64,000 nt of DNA from assembly GCA_029532625.1 (NCBI GenBank), contig JARFXM010000005.1, positions 1,488,001 through 1,552,000 of the forward strand. Reading direction: 5' to 3'. Source of the stretch: Lomentospora prolificans (Eukaryota > Ascomycota > Sordariomycetes > Microascales > Microascaceae). Below are positions 10,476 through 21,390 of the stretch, in pieces. Every line of letters starts with the position of its first letter. Position 1 is the first letter of the stretch. The position numbers and the translations under genes are program-made. The notes beneath the pieces are model-generated. The model saw only the letters and a list, made by a program, of their open reading frames with translations. It did no database searches and had not been told where the DNA came from.

Positions 10476-13064
10476 TTACCACCTAGGAAGCTCTTGTGGC
10501 GCGCCGAAAACCCAAGCCGTTGGTTCTGGGCTGCCAAGAACGTTGAATTGCGTATCTAGCAACTGCATCGGCACCGGGTTAGCAGACCATACAAGCTCAA
10601 CTTTGGGGGAAACAGGAAACACCAAAAAAAAAAAGAGCAATTGTTGAGAGGCTTAAGAGACTTACCGAAAAATCCCAATCCTCCATCTCCATCAAATCCG
10701 GTGGCGTAGCCAAAGTCATATGCTCGATCCCTCCATCCACCGCTCCTTCGGGTTGCCCAGCTGACAACATGTTCTCAAGCGTACTCAGGCATACTTCCTC
10801 GGCTTCTTCCACGGCTTTTATCAATCTTTGAGCAAGCTCGTTCTTTTCGACACCTTGTATGATGCAATCAAGCTCGATATTGACCATGGTTGCGAATATA
10901 TAGCCCTTGATATTGGTTTCCCCAGCTTCGATGGCCCTCTTCGTCCAACCCTTCGTGTCCTGGACGATGGCTAGCAAGTCCCGCCGTAGCGGCGGCCGGC
11001 TCAAGCTGTCGTCCTCGCGGAGCTGCATCTTCAACTCGGCGGCGATTAGGAGGCTCGCGTACTTTGCAGTCATGCGAAAGGCTCCAGAAGCGCAGATCGT
11101 GAGTCGCTTCAAGTTGTCTTCCAACTCCCACGGATTCTCAGGAACGACACTCGGCTCTAGAGCTCTAGCATGCGATCCAGGGTGAATTAACGCATACCAT
11201 ATCCTCAGGGAGGATTCGCCAACCACCTTTCGGGAGAAGGCGAAACTCATTTGGCTGAACTGTGGGCTGAAGAATGGGACATGGAGCGAGAGGAAATATC
11301 GATTCATCATCACGTCTGTCATCCGGGCCGCAAATTCTGGAGGCCCGTTACCTTTGTCAGAGTTTCGGACCCGCAGAGAGTGTCCAAGCGTTTTGTACGC
11401 GTTTCTCAGCTTCGAGTCAAGCCGAAGTGCCTCTTCGTATTCCCCAGTAGAAGCTAGTTCGTTTAGAAATTTCAAAATGGCCATTCTCGCCGGGAAGGAC
11501 TCACGGAGAGCAATGGCCACCGACGACTGGGTGAAGTGGTCGCCCGGCTTCGGTGTGGGGTTTTCGCTGTTGAGTTGATCGTCGTCAAAGTTTCCAGGGG
11601 GTTGCGTGTCGAAATCTTCGGGTGACAGAAATGGGGGCCCTCCCAAGTTTAAACTAGTCCAAGCTGCCAGTTCAATGACGGTGTTCCACAGCCTTCGGCG
11701 CATCTCGGCAGCGAATAATGAGCGCTTAGGGAGATATGAGGGGTCTCTATGTAGTCCCATGTACATAGCGGCTCTGATCAACATGCCGAGCGTAACCCAG
11801 AGCGATCCTTCGTCTACACCTACAAACTCCCGAGCCAGGATGAGCAAGATATAGGTCTGAAGAGATTGCACAGTGTACTTTCGTTTGAACTCGGGCGGCG
11901 ACATCCATGTGTGGGCCTCATATATCCATCGCAGGGCTAGAGGTCTCAGGGAAAATGTTGTGTCGTGGCTAGTGGCACCAATAGCTAGCACGAGCTTGAG
12001 TTGGACCAAGAACGCGGGGTCCGGCTTTGCGCCTGGCTCCCAAACAGCCGCATAATCCCTCTTGAAAGTTGGTATGTGTAAAACACGAAATACTGTTTCT
12101 AGAGTCTCCAAGTACCGATTGACGAGATCATCGGCAACCTCCTTGGGTGGAAGGTCAGGAGTGGGCTCTAACGGCCAAGGCGGAGTCCGTCTTGCCTTGA
12201 CGACCCTCGCTAACGACTTGCACTTGCGCATTGTAGCGAAGGCCTTGGAGTTTTCCATCAGGGCCAGAGGTTCAATCGTTTCGAATACTTCTTTGAACCA
12301 CTGGAATCCGCGCACACTTAGCGAACTCTTTTCTTGACAAGGGCGTCACGGGGGATAGTAGGGGCTGATATGGTGATTCATACTCACCAACACTACACCA
12401 TTTATCCAATGGCTTCGGCCGAATAGGCGGCTCTTATGCATCACGCTCCGAGAAGTAACGTCAGCTGAGCCGAATAGCCGACCCTCATGCTGAACATGAA
12501 ATGTGCCTGCCAGGAAGGAAGTGGTGCTATGGCTGTCGGCCCCGGGTTCACAGGCTGCCGTTGTGGGCTTTGCATTGGCTAGGGATAGCGCTTGCTCAAG
12601 CTGCTTGATCCGGTGCTTCATCTGCTCAATTTCATCGACCGGCGTTGAATAGGACGCAGGCGGTGTTGTAGTGGAGGGATTCCTAAGTGACCTGGGCGGC
12701 CGGTACTGTCCCGACAAGGAACAGCATGAAGTTGAAGTATCATCAATAGATACCGGACTCCGGGGTACTTGGGGTTCCCGGGGCTCAATTGGCCGGTGGA
12801 CAGTGATGGTAGAACCCTCCCCAGGTTGGCTCCTTTGCCCGGGGGGTTGTAGAGGATGGTTCTCATAGATGCACGTCTCAATTTTTGAGCGGACGCAGTT
12901 GCTGCAGGGGATCTCTCGATTACACTTAATTTTCCGCCTCCGGCAAAGAGCGCATGAACTGCACGTATTGTTAGTACGCTGCAGTATGATGTCAAATCAT
13001 GAATTGGAAGTGAACATCACATACATAGCGGGCCTCCTACGGCGGCGTTCCGGCTTGGGCATGG
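10476..13064 (-). CDS. Zn2Cys6 transcription factor with Fungal_trans domain
   Basis: Four exons (13027-13064, 12388-12958, 10666-12300, 10476-10595) keep frame through three introns and give 787 residues. The zinc cluster is at the N-terminus with Cys at 15, 18, 25, 31, 34 and 42 (spacing 2-6-5-2-7), after a run of Arg. A short coiled coil (DEIEQMKHRIKQLEQAL) follows, then a regulatory middle domain. The last exon ends in a short conserved-looking tail (PVPMQLLDTQFNVLG ... AWVFG), which supports the last intron and its acceptor. The factor should bind paired CGG triplets in the nucleus. It is transcribed away from an MFS carrier gene at 13940, and the region between holds two such palindromes. 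I infer that it controls the carrier and perhaps itself. Confidence 0.88.
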
Positions 13065-13237
13065 CGGACCAGTATGTGGTGGGTGCCACAGGGCCTAGCG
13101 TTACCAAGAGCGTTCGATAATAATAAAATGACCCCAAATGGCCGACGACGACAACGGGAAAGCTGCGGAGGGATGACCAGAGGAGAACCGAATCAGTGGA
13201 TCAGTCGGGGCCGACGGGGGAAGCCCTTTACTTAAAT

Positions 13238-13248
13238 CCGACGGTCGG
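13238..13248. promoter_or_regulatory. CCG-N5-CGG palindrome, candidate Zn2Cys6 binding site
   Basis: The sequence CCGACGGTCGG is a perfect inverted repeat around a central G. It lies in the divergent promoter between the Zn2Cys6 gene (start 13064, minus) and the MFS gene (start 13940, plus). Zn2Cys6 dimers typically bind inverted CGG triplets with a fixed spacer, so this is a plausible operator. No binding data are implied. Confidence 0.5.
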
Positions 13249-13258
13249 GGATCAGATT

Positions 13259-13267
13259 CCGGTTCGG
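13259..13267. promoter_or_regulatory. CCG-N3-CGG element, second candidate Zn2Cys6 site
   Basis: CCGGTTCGG lies 10 bases right of the CCG-N5-CGG palindrome in the same divergent promoter. Two CGG pairs with different spacers this close are unusual and may serve the same factor or two different ones. Confidence 0.4.
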
Positions 13268-13646
13268 TTAATTCTTTGATTGGTCAAATATGCCGAGTCC
13301 GAACCTAACAATGATGCTTACTTCGTTCCTTTCAATCACCCCGAAGGCCGTACCAATGTCATGACAGAGTTGTAGTCCGCCTCCGTATTTCGTATGAAGG
13401 ACGACAACCATTTCCATTAAGCCATTGGTTTATCCTTTCACCTGGAGACCCCTTTTTGCCAACGAGATGTGGGGTCAGCCCTATCCCTGCTGTCGTCCGT
13501 TCCGTCCGAGTTCGCCCGAGTGGCACTGTCATCTCCGATGCCCGATGCATCGGCCTCAACGGCCTCGGACAGCTCGCTTACATGCTCAAAGACAACGTAG
13601 ATTTGCAAAGTGTGTTTCCTATTCCCCTCGGAGAAATTTGCAGCGA

Positions 13647-13659
13647 TATAAATATAAAA
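13647..13659 (+). promoter_or_regulatory. TATA-like element of the MFS carrier gene
   Basis: An AT block (TATAAATATAAAA) lies about 290 bases upstream of the ATG at 13940. If used, it implies a 5' leader of roughly 250 bases. Confidence 0.35.
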
Positions 13660-13939
13660 GATCCTACTCCTCAAGCTCCCATACATCCTCAAAGCCAGTG
13701 GGATCTGCTACATGTAATATTACACATTCTTTGTTCAGAGAATTCACAACGTCATGAGAATCCACCAAGTCCTATTAATACCCTTCCAGCTATTACACAT
13801 ATCGAGAGCCAGCTACTAAACACATCACCGAGCCTTAAGCATAGCATCATCACGTCTTGATTGAACCCTCTGAGCTGCCTGCGCCTGCTCTCAAGTAGAT
13901 TGGACAAAAAACCGAATCTCTCCGTACGTCTCTGTCACG

Positions 13940-15310
13940 ATGACCACCGCCGACCCCCAGTCGACCTTTGTCGATGAAAAGCTACCCGGTAAAGCCCACA
14001 GCCAGAGCTCGACAAAGGAAGCCATTATCAAGGATATTCCACTGTCCGAACTGAGCCAAGCGCCAGATGGCGGTCTCGAGGCGTGGCTTGTGGCTACGGG
14101 AGGCGCCTTCATCTTCTTTTGCGGCCTCGGCTTTGCGAACTCTTTTGGTGTATTCCAGGAATACTACATGACCAATCAACTTGCCGGCGAATCGGCCGAC
14201 AGAATTGCATGGATTGGTTCGTTGGGAGTTTTCTTACAATTCTTCGCTGGCACAGTCGCCGGGCCTTTGTTTGATAAGTACGGCGCTTGGGTAAGGACAT
14301 TGTTGCGTTTACAACTTCCGAAGCGAAACATATCCGAGCTGACCATAATTCAGATAATCCGGCCCGGTGCCGTTATATTCATCTTCGCCGTCATGATTAC
14401 AAGTATATGCAAACAATACTGGCACTTCATGTTGGTACAAGGGTTGATCCTGGGCACCGGTATGGGCTTGATGGTCTTCCCTGCAATGACGGCCGTCTCC
14501 CAATTCTTCGATAAGAAGCGAGCCGCCGCTCTGGGACTAGCCGTTTCTGGCTCTTCGATCGGTGGGATCGTCATGCCTATCGCCTTATCCAAAATGCTTA
14601 GAAGCTCACTTGGATTCGGTTGGTCGGTAAGAATCCTCGGCTTTATCATGCTGCCGTTTTTGATAGTTGCCATTTTCACGGTCAAGGCCCGCCTACCGCC
14701 AAGCACAAGCCCATTCTTCCTGGCCTCTGCGTGGAAGGACAGGACATATGTGCTTCTCGTCTTTGCGGTATTCTTCGTCTTCATCGGCATGTTCACGCCC
14801 TTGTTCTACCTTCCATCGTACGCCGTTTCTCGGGGCATGGACGCCAACCTCGCATCGTACATGCTGGCCATCCTGAACGGCGCCTCTACGTTTGGCCGAA
14901 TCCTCCCGGGAGTCCTGGCCGATAAATTTGGGCGCATCAATATCTTAGCCGCTGCCGGTCTTGCCAACGGAATCGTCATCTTTTGTTTTAACGAGGTGAC
15001 TACCACCGCAGAAATAGTCGTTTACGCCGTCTTCTTTGGCTTTACGTCCGGCATGATCATCTCCGGAGGCTCGGCAGCCGTGACGATCTGCCCCAAGGAC
15101 CCTCGAGAGATGGGTACTTGGCTGGGGATGGCTTTGGCGGTTGCGTCTATTGCGGGTCTGATTGGACCCCCTATTAATGGTGCGCTTGTCGACAAGTACC
15201 ATGGTTTCTTCGAGGTCGCCATCTTTAGTGGCACCATGTGCGTGTTTGGCGGGTTTCTGGCACTCGCGGCGAAGAAGGCAACGGGCAAGGGCATGCTGGC
15301 CCTCGTCTGA
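13940..15310 (+). CDS. MFS transporter of the monocarboxylate (MCT) type
   Basis: Two exons (13940-14290 and 14354-15310) give 435 residues. The 63-nt intron (GTAAGG ... CTGAC ... CAG) is a multiple of three without a stop, so the unspliced frame stays open and hides it. A cytosolic N-terminal tail leads to the DGG motif of fungal MCT-like carriers (PDGGLEAWLVATGGAF), followed by about 12 membrane helices. The FGRILPGVLADKFGR loop between the two halves fits the family. Relatives move monocarboxylates, riboflavin or secondary metabolites across the plasma membrane. The cargo is not evident. Its divergent Zn2Cys6 neighbour is a likely regulator. Confidence 0.88.
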   Translation: MTTADPQSTFVDEKLPGKAHSQSSTKEAIIKDIPLSELSQAPDGGLEAWLVATGGAFIFFCGLGFANSFGVFQEYYMTNQLAGESADRIAWIGSLGVFLQFFAGTVAGPLFDKYGAWVRTLLRLQLPKRNISELTIIQIIRPGAVIFIFAVMITSICKQYWHFMLVQGLILGTGMGLMVFPAMTAVSQFFDKKRAAALGLAVSGSSIGGIVMPIALSKMLRSSLGFGWSVRILGFIMLPFLIVAIFTVKARLPPSTSPFFLASAWKDRTYVLLVFAVFFVFIGMFTPLFYLPSYAVSRGMDANLASYMLAILNGASTFGRILPGVLADKFGRINILAAAGLANGIVIFCFNEVTTTAEIVVYAVFFGFTSGMIISGGSAAVTICPKDPREMGTWLGMALAVASIAGLIGPPINGALVDKYHGFFEVAIFSGTMCVFGGFLALAAKKATGKGMLALV

Positions 15311-16025
15311 CGACTTCTTTTATACAGTGCATCTACATAGAGAGAATGATACACCTCATGATTTCATATGTATAATAATGCTCATAGAGCATCCTCCCAC
15401 GCTCCTCTCAAATCCACTTTCCATTGCCTTTAGAGCCAGGCACTCCGTCTTATTCCTCCGAATAATTAGATACGCATTTCTCGATTCCCAATTCTAGGTG
15501 TCCTTTGCCTAAGCTGGATACATGTTCAGTAATCACCCCATGAAAGAAAAAGAAAATTGTGATCTTTGCCAATTTATTTTGCACTGGCTTGATTTCTGTG
15601 GTTCACAAATGCGTGCTCCGCAACACAGATCTACCGTGTTCCGCTTCACGGCGCCGAGCTGCCCAGATTTGTAACTTCACTTGATACTCGCCGCCCTGGT
15701 TCGCTAAATCAGACGGCCTAATAATTAGCCCTCTGCCAGCTAGCGAGGCATATCAAAACAACACCCAAAGTGCTGTATTAATCAGTGAACAACCCTCAAT
15801 TCAAGCCACCTCCCCCAAATGGGCTTAGAAGAGAAAGCTGCTGTTCCAGCTCGCCTCATGAGCCACAACGCATATAAATATACAGTGTCGGACCTCATCA
15901 GGGTATCCTGATTCCATCTCATTTCATTCTTAAACTCAAAGCCTGCGAAAACCACAAAGCCATCTTGTTTCTATCATCCTAAAGACTCCTAATCAGTAAC
16001 ATTCGATACTATTACATTACCGGTC
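15311..16025. other. Intergenic: 3' flank of the MFS gene and promoter of the VOC gene
   Basis: No coding frame is supported. The right part holds a TATA-like box at 15873-15880 and a C/T- and A-rich leader running into the ATG at 16026. Confidence 0.5.
15873..15880 (+). promoter_or_regulatory. TATA-like element of the VOC/PhnB-like gene
   Basis: TATAAATA lies 146 bases upstream of the ATG at 16026 and is followed by a pyrimidine-rich leader. Confidence 0.45.
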
Positions 16026-16556
16026 ATGGCGTCAGAAAAAATCATCACATGCTTATGGTTCAGTGACAACAACGCTGAGGAGGCAGCACGCTTCTACACT
16101 TCCGTCTTCAATTCGGCCCCCGGGCTATCGGAGTCCACAGCACCCTCCAAGGTCTTGCACACGCAGCGCTACCCGGAAGATCCTGCCCTCTGCCATGGGT
16201 CCGAGCCGGGGTCGGTGATGGTCGTCAGGTTCGACCTTCGTGGTCACCCGTTCGTGGGTCTTAATGGCGGCAAACAAGGGTTTGGATTCAGTCACGCTGT
16301 TTCCTTTCAAGTCGTCTGCGATAGCCAAGAGGAGATAGACCACTTCTGGGAAAAACTCACCGAGGGAGAGGGCGCCACCGAGGTGGAATGTGGCTGGTTG
16401 ACTGACAAGTTTGGGGTCAGCTGGCAGGTGTCGCCGAGGCTTTTGTTGGAATACTTGAGCTGCGGGGATCCGGAGAAGACACAGCGAGTCACGGCGGAGA
16501 TGTTCAAGTACAAAAAGTTTGATATCGCGGCTCTGACGAAGGCGTTCGAGGGGTAG
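16026..16556 (+). CDS. VOC-fold protein of the PhnB / 3-demethylubiquinone methyltransferase-like family
   Basis: A single exon encodes 176 residues. The opening ITCLWFSDNNAEEAARFY and the later SFQVVCDSQEEIDHFWEKL and CGWLTDKFGVSWQVSP are the hallmarks of the PhnB-like branch of the vicinal-oxygen-chelate (glyoxalase/bleomycin resistance) superfamily. Despite the old database name, members of this branch are not shown to methylate ubiquinone. Their role in fungi is unknown. There is no signal peptide, so it is probably cytosolic. It lies 0.7 kb downstream of the MFS gene on the same strand, with its own TATA-like box. Confidence 0.88.
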   Translation: MASEKIITCLWFSDNNAEEAARFYTSVFNSAPGLSESTAPSKVLHTQRYPEDPALCHGSEPGSVMVVRFDLRGHPFVGLNGGKQGFGFSHAVSFQVVCDSQEEIDHFWEKLTEGEGATEVECGWLTDKFGVSWQVSPRLLLEYLSCGDPEKTQRVTAEMFKYKKFDIAALTKAFEG

Positions 16557-17944
16557 CTCAGGGGGTGGGGGGAACTACGACTGGACAAGGATCGAGATGA
16601 GAGAGAAGAAATTAATGTAGTTATGGAGTTGAATTGCGTCTTTTGTTTCAACGAATTTTTCTCGATTCTCAATTCAATTTGCAGTGCGATATTCATGATC
16701 TGTTCCGCACCAGCAAACCAGGCAGGTGCTTCGCGGGATGTCAAATTTCCCGGGCTGAGACGTTGGGTCTGGGTCTTTGAAGGCGACATTACTTAGCGAA
16801 ATCCGAGCTCAGGGTCCTGCTGGTTCGTCCAGCTGGCCATTAGACGACATTCGGGGCATTAGCTCAATCGAACATAAAAGAGTTAATCCTCGCTGTCGTG
16901 GGCACGCCATACAGAGTTCCAGTATTGGGGGCTAGCTCATGGACTTGCCTATCCACGTTGGCGTCACACGGAATCTATTTTCGAAAAGCTTGTTTCATTA
17001 ATTGCCCCCTGGCTTTTTTAAGGAAAAAAAAAAAAAACATTGAAGAGAGCACATACAACACCGGGGATTCGCTGGTCGTCACCGACCCAACTACTAGTCC
17101 GGCGCTTCGCAGCTTGTGTACAGGGGAGCGGACGGGACCCTCAATTCTCTGCGAGCTATGGTCGTATGTTCTAGATCCTAGAATAATTGTATTATATAAA
17201 GAAAAGTTATGCAATTTTATTTCCAAATCGGGAGACCCAAAAAGGGCCTGGTTTATAGGCTGGCTAAGAGAGCACATCTTTAAAGTATCCCTGCGAACAT
17301 GCTGCTGTATAAGCATCCTGGATAGCAATCCAGTGCTGGGCCAAATTGAGCGAAGCCAGCCAGCGAGAGCGGATCGACTTGCCCGGCTGGCAATACGACC
17401 CCACCACCAGAAGATAACCTCACAAGTCGGCAGGATTGGCCGGGTCTTTCGCGTTTTGTTATCCCCAATCGTTGATTCATTGGTGAATGGACGATGGGCA
17501 TCCACTTCTCCTCCAGCGGCCTATGACGAAATCTGCCTTCTTGACGTGACAGTGGAAGGCTCAGTTCGAGGGGTCGCACTCCATTCTGGTCGCTCGAATT
17601 CTTGGAAGTTGGCCGACACTGCGGTGGGGCCGCTCGGTCGTGAGCATTATGACGCCATGTTGCAGCTGTGAACCAACAACTGGGCATTTCCTTCGCAGGA
17701 ATCGATGGAGCGGTCCCAGATGATGGATCTTTATATATTGTCGATTTCTCGCCGAGATAGAAATATTTGCCCCCCCTCGCTTTCAATTTGTTTGCAGCTG
17801 GCCAAGTTTGTCCCCATCCTGTGCATCCAACAACCAACCTCTCGCGAGGTCATACCAAGATCTCGACTCCCGCCCACCCATTCGGCTCTCTTAACCCCCT
17901 TGTCTCACCTTGTCCATTCTTAAACGGTTCTCCAACCCACCATT
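16557..17944. other. Intergenic (1.4 kb) before the small membrane protein gene
   Basis: An open frame of 257 codons (16898-17671) crosses this stretch, but I do not support it. It contains a poly-A run read as lysines, overlaps a long frame on the other strand, and has no family likeness or splice logic. A TATATATT box near 17732-17739 lies about 210 bases upstream of the next gene. Confidence 0.4.
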
Positions 17945-18358
17945 ATGCCCACACTACCGTCCTTGACAATTCCGCTGCCGGCCACCGGTGTCCTGCGCCG
18001 CGCCGAGACCGTCACAGTCGTTGCGCAACCCACAGTGGACGAGGGTGGTGGCGGCGGCTCCACGATGAGTGGAGGTGCCATTGCTGGTATTGTCATCGGT
18101 TCTATTCTCGGATTCATCCTCATCTGCTGGATCATCTACGCTGTCACCAGGCCAAGACAACCCCCAACCGACCGCTACTACTACCCCGAAGAATCCGTCC
18201 GGGACCGGCCTAGGCACCGACACCACCACCACCGACGCGGCCGAAGCCACAGCACCACCGTAAGGGTACGCGAGCCGAGTCAAGTCTACATGAGCGAAGC
18301 CCGATACCCTAGCCGTGGCAGCCGCCACAGCCGCAGCCGCAGCCGTCACAGATACTGA
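17945..18358 (+). CDS. Small single-pass membrane protein with Arg/His/Ser-rich tail
   Basis: A single exon encodes 137 residues. A short polar N-terminal part ends in a glycine run (EGGGGGSTMSGG). One clear membrane helix follows (AIAGIVIGSILGFILICWII, about residues 45-64). The rest is a basic tail with an His-Arg block (RHRHHHHRRGRSHS) and Ser-Arg repeats at the C-terminus. The layout (short outside, single helix, basic inside) resembles many uncharacterised fungal membrane proteins. No enzymatic domain is visible. It converges on the DAL5-like permease gene, whose stop lies 525 bases away. Confidence 0.65.
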   Translation: MPTLPSLTIPLPATGVLRRAETVTVVAQPTVDEGGGGGSTMSGGAIAGIVIGSILGFILICWIIYAVTRPRQPPTDRYYYPEESVRDRPRHRHHHHRRGRSHSTTVRVREPSQVYMSEARYPSRGSRHSRSRSRHRY

Positions 18359-18882
18359 TGAAACATTCGTCACAAGAACTCGTCATACCGACGGGTTATC
18401 TTGAAACTTCGAGCATGGCGATATATGGCATACTCAGATCCTCAAAGGTGGAAGAGGCGCATATATGAGATATGTCTACGATGAAGATGCCTGATGACTG
18501 TTCAACGTCGGGTGACATTTAGGGAGTCCGCACTCTGGGAGGCTATTTCTTTTTTGGGACTTGTTACACTATTGCGTCGAGGACTTTACGATTCGGAAAT
18601 GTTGGCTCCCGATATATATAATTGCGAGGAGAGTCAATTTGTGTATGGCCTAGCAACATAGATCTGGTTTTGGTCTCACTTCCACTTTGGGTTCGCTGGC
18701 ATTCTATGTTATACAAATGGAGTTTGACAGGTACGGACGTGGGTGTACGTTGAGAGTCACTTTCATGATAAATTCCGATTTTTTTTCTTTGTCTCTTTAA
18801 ATTATGTTCAAACTCTGTGCACCGGATTGACGAGTAAAGTGTCTTTCTTATGAGGGTTGAGCCTAGCATGAAAGTGCCTGTT
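18359..18882. other. Convergent 3' region (0.5 kb)
   Basis: Shared 3' flank of the small membrane protein gene (plus) and the DAL5-like permease (minus). Nothing coding is seen in it. Confidence 0.5.
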
Positions 18883-20645
18883 CTAGTACTGGAATCGCCA
18901 TCGAGGGTCGGAATCGCCACGCCAATCCTCTAGCTCCCCAACCGCCTGGACTTCTTCAGCAATTTCAGCACGACGCTCGTTCTCTTTCTTGAGAACACGC
19001 CAGAGAATACCTGCGACAATAATGTTCCCCGCCAGATATGCCAATGCAAACGAATGGCCCACAATATACCTTGGTCCATCTCCGGAACGATACAACTGAG
19101 TGCCCAGAACTGCGCCTAGGTTTCCGATGCTGATCTGCATGGCGTTTCCCACCGCTCTCTTTGTCTGTCCTGAAACGTTGATGGCGGGCCAAGAGAGAAC
19201 CAAGGCTACGGCTGGGAAAATCCCACCAGCCGCGAAGAAGGTTCCGAGATATGAGATGCCAGGCTTGCCAACCGGATCGCTATTGCTCAGTAAGATTATA
19301 TAGCCGATTATTCCAAAAGCCGATGACCCCATGATGAAGGGTGCACGACGGCCGATTCGTTCGGAAACGATTGCTGTAGTAAGGGTCGTGATAAACCCAA
19401 AGGCGTAAGGGGGAACGGTCAATAGCTGAGCGATGGCGGCTTTGTATCCGAGATTCTTGATGATTGTCGGCTGCAAAACGTTAGAACGGATCCTGAAAAA
19501 ACAAGAATACGACATAATTACCAGAAATAGCGAGAATGTGTAGAGCGGGAGACTGGTAGTATGGAACCCAAAACCGTAGAGCCAACACTTGGGATCCTTC
19601 AAAGCCTCGATCACGTTCTCCCACGTGAAGCGCTCGTCAAGAGTAGCATCACTATCGGAAGCAAGGCGGTTGCGAATGAATGCACGCTCCTTCTCAGTGA
19701 TGAAGGTGGCCGTGTCAGGGTAGTTTTGAATGAACCAGTACGCAGCTATAGCGATGACGACGGTCAAGATTCCCTCCTACCGAGCGTGTCAGCAAAATAT
19801 CGATCACAACTTGCACGGGATGGCCGGAAGCTTTTGTTAAGACGAACCAAGATAAAAATCCATCTCCATCCATTCTCCCACACGATTCCGCGCATGTGGC
19901 CGATTCCATAGGCGAGCAGGCCACCGAATGCTCCAGCCAGCGCAGCGCCGCTGAAGAAAAGGGAGATTCGGAATTGCCTCTCACGGCGCTTATACCACAT
20001 CGAGAAGTAGTAGACAACACCAGGGAAGAGTCCACTTTCGGTAACGCCAAGGAAAAACCGAGAAACGAAAAAGCCGGGGAGGTTGTGGACGACACCCATC
20101 AACGTAGCGACAACTCCCCACGCGACCGTTAGGGTAGGGAGCCAAATCCTCGGTGTCGTCTTCTTCAGGATGATGTTGCAGGGAATCTTGTATTTCGGTC
20201 AGTACGTGTTTGGGTACTCTCGAGTTTGGTCTGCTTACCTCGAACAAGACGTAGCCAACAAAATATAGCGTCAAACCGGTCAAGTATTCGTTTCCGGCTA
20301 TTCATAAATATTAGGTGATATCTTCTGCTGGCGAATAAGAGCTACTCACTCATATGGACATCGTCAGTGAGGCCTTCAATCCTAGCATTACCCACTATTG
20401 TATTTGGTTAGCATAAGCAGGGGAGGATACTCTCGCAGAGATAGCCTACCGTTGGATCGATCGAGGAATGAGATGAGGTACAAGAGGCCAACAGCTGGTA
20501 GAAGGTGGATATCCAACTTTCGTAGCAAGGTCCTCTCGTTTACCACATCGGCTATTTCACCTCCATCTGAGCTAATATCTCCAGTCAAGTTTTTATCTGT
20601 CGAATCTGCCTTTTCGGGGCGCGTCTTGCCCTCAACGTTCGCCAT
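18883..20645 (-). CDS. DAL5-like (anion:cation symporter) MFS permease
   Basis: Six exons (20450-20645, 20350-20394, 20239-20297, 19848-20186, 19522-19776, 18883-19470) join without frame loss into 493 residues. Landmarks of the allantoate/nicotinate permease family are present: HLLPAVGLLYLISFLDRSNV at helix 1, TGNEYLTGLTLYFVGYVLFE, FFLGVTESGLFPGVVYYFSMW and GWRWIFILEGILT. The protein should have 12 helices and sit in the plasma membrane. It would import a small carboxylate- or amide-type nutrient by proton symport. The cargo cannot be told. A second member of the same family lies at 34.7-36.4 kb but differs strongly in sequence, so they are not a recent duplication. Confidence 0.9.
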
Positions 20646-20927
20646 GGTGTAGTCTGCTGTTCCTTGCTTTGGGAAAAGATGTTCAGGTTATTAATTTGAG
20701 CACTGACAGACTCAGTACGAAGCACTCTGAAGAATTCGATTCGAGAAAGAGGATTAAGAGGAATGGTCGACCCTTAAGTACCGACCTTCCGAGCTCCTCC
20801 TCCCGGTCCCGGACAAGGCTCCTCGGGCGCGAGTACCTTTCGGGAATATAGCGCCATCGCAAGCTCCTAACGAGACCCCGGTTGCCGTGGGGTAAAAACC
20901 CAAAAGTTCGCGAATAAGATCAACGCT

Positions 20928-21390
20928 TCATATCTCGAATACGTCAAACCCAGGGCACCAAGAGCCGTTGAGCATGCAAGCCGTCGCCGCGGGTAGCTGG
21001 TTCAAGGCGTCTTGGCACGCTGAGAAACCCCCACTGATGCACTCGGACGCTAGCGATGGTTACTGTTAGCAAACATGGATGGGAGTACTTAATATTAGCT
21101 CTGGCATCATCTCGTAACCGTGGGACAGGTTCGATCCCCACGTTGTCGAGGGTTCGGATTACTGGGATGTGCAGACTCTGTCCAATCAGGACCATTCTGG
21201 TAAAATCGCGACATCTGGGTGCCTCAATGGCGACATCAGAACAAGCATATCTATGACCCACCGACGTGCACAACAGTACAACTGCGTATTTGAAGCGAAG
21301 TCTTCGATACATGATGGTCATCCCCAGATTCGCATAAAAGAACTCAACCGTGGAACTGGGTGAAGTAAGAAGTAAAGCTAGGCTCGGCAT
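20928..21390 (-). pseudogene. Possible decayed gene, family unknown
   Basis: A minus-strand frame from 21390 reads as coding-like protein (for example DVAIEAPRCRDFTRMV and HIPVIRTLDNVGIEPVPRL). Another frame ending at the TGA at 20928 reads as a Cys-containing tail (ECISGGFSACQDALNQLPAA). The two could be joined only by an intron of under 45 bases, which is shorter than others in the window. Either there is a very short intron or the gene has been damaged. I do not recognise the family and claim no function. Confidence 0.22.

Noticed and set aside
16898..17671. Open frame of 257 codons on the plus strand
   Set aside because: It includes a poly-A run read as Lys, overlaps a 176-codon frame on the other strand and shows no family pattern or gene-like composition; judged chance.
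21120..21145. GGTTCGATCC sequence resembling a tRNA B-box
   Set aside because: The flanking bases do not form a proper T-stem or cloverleaf.
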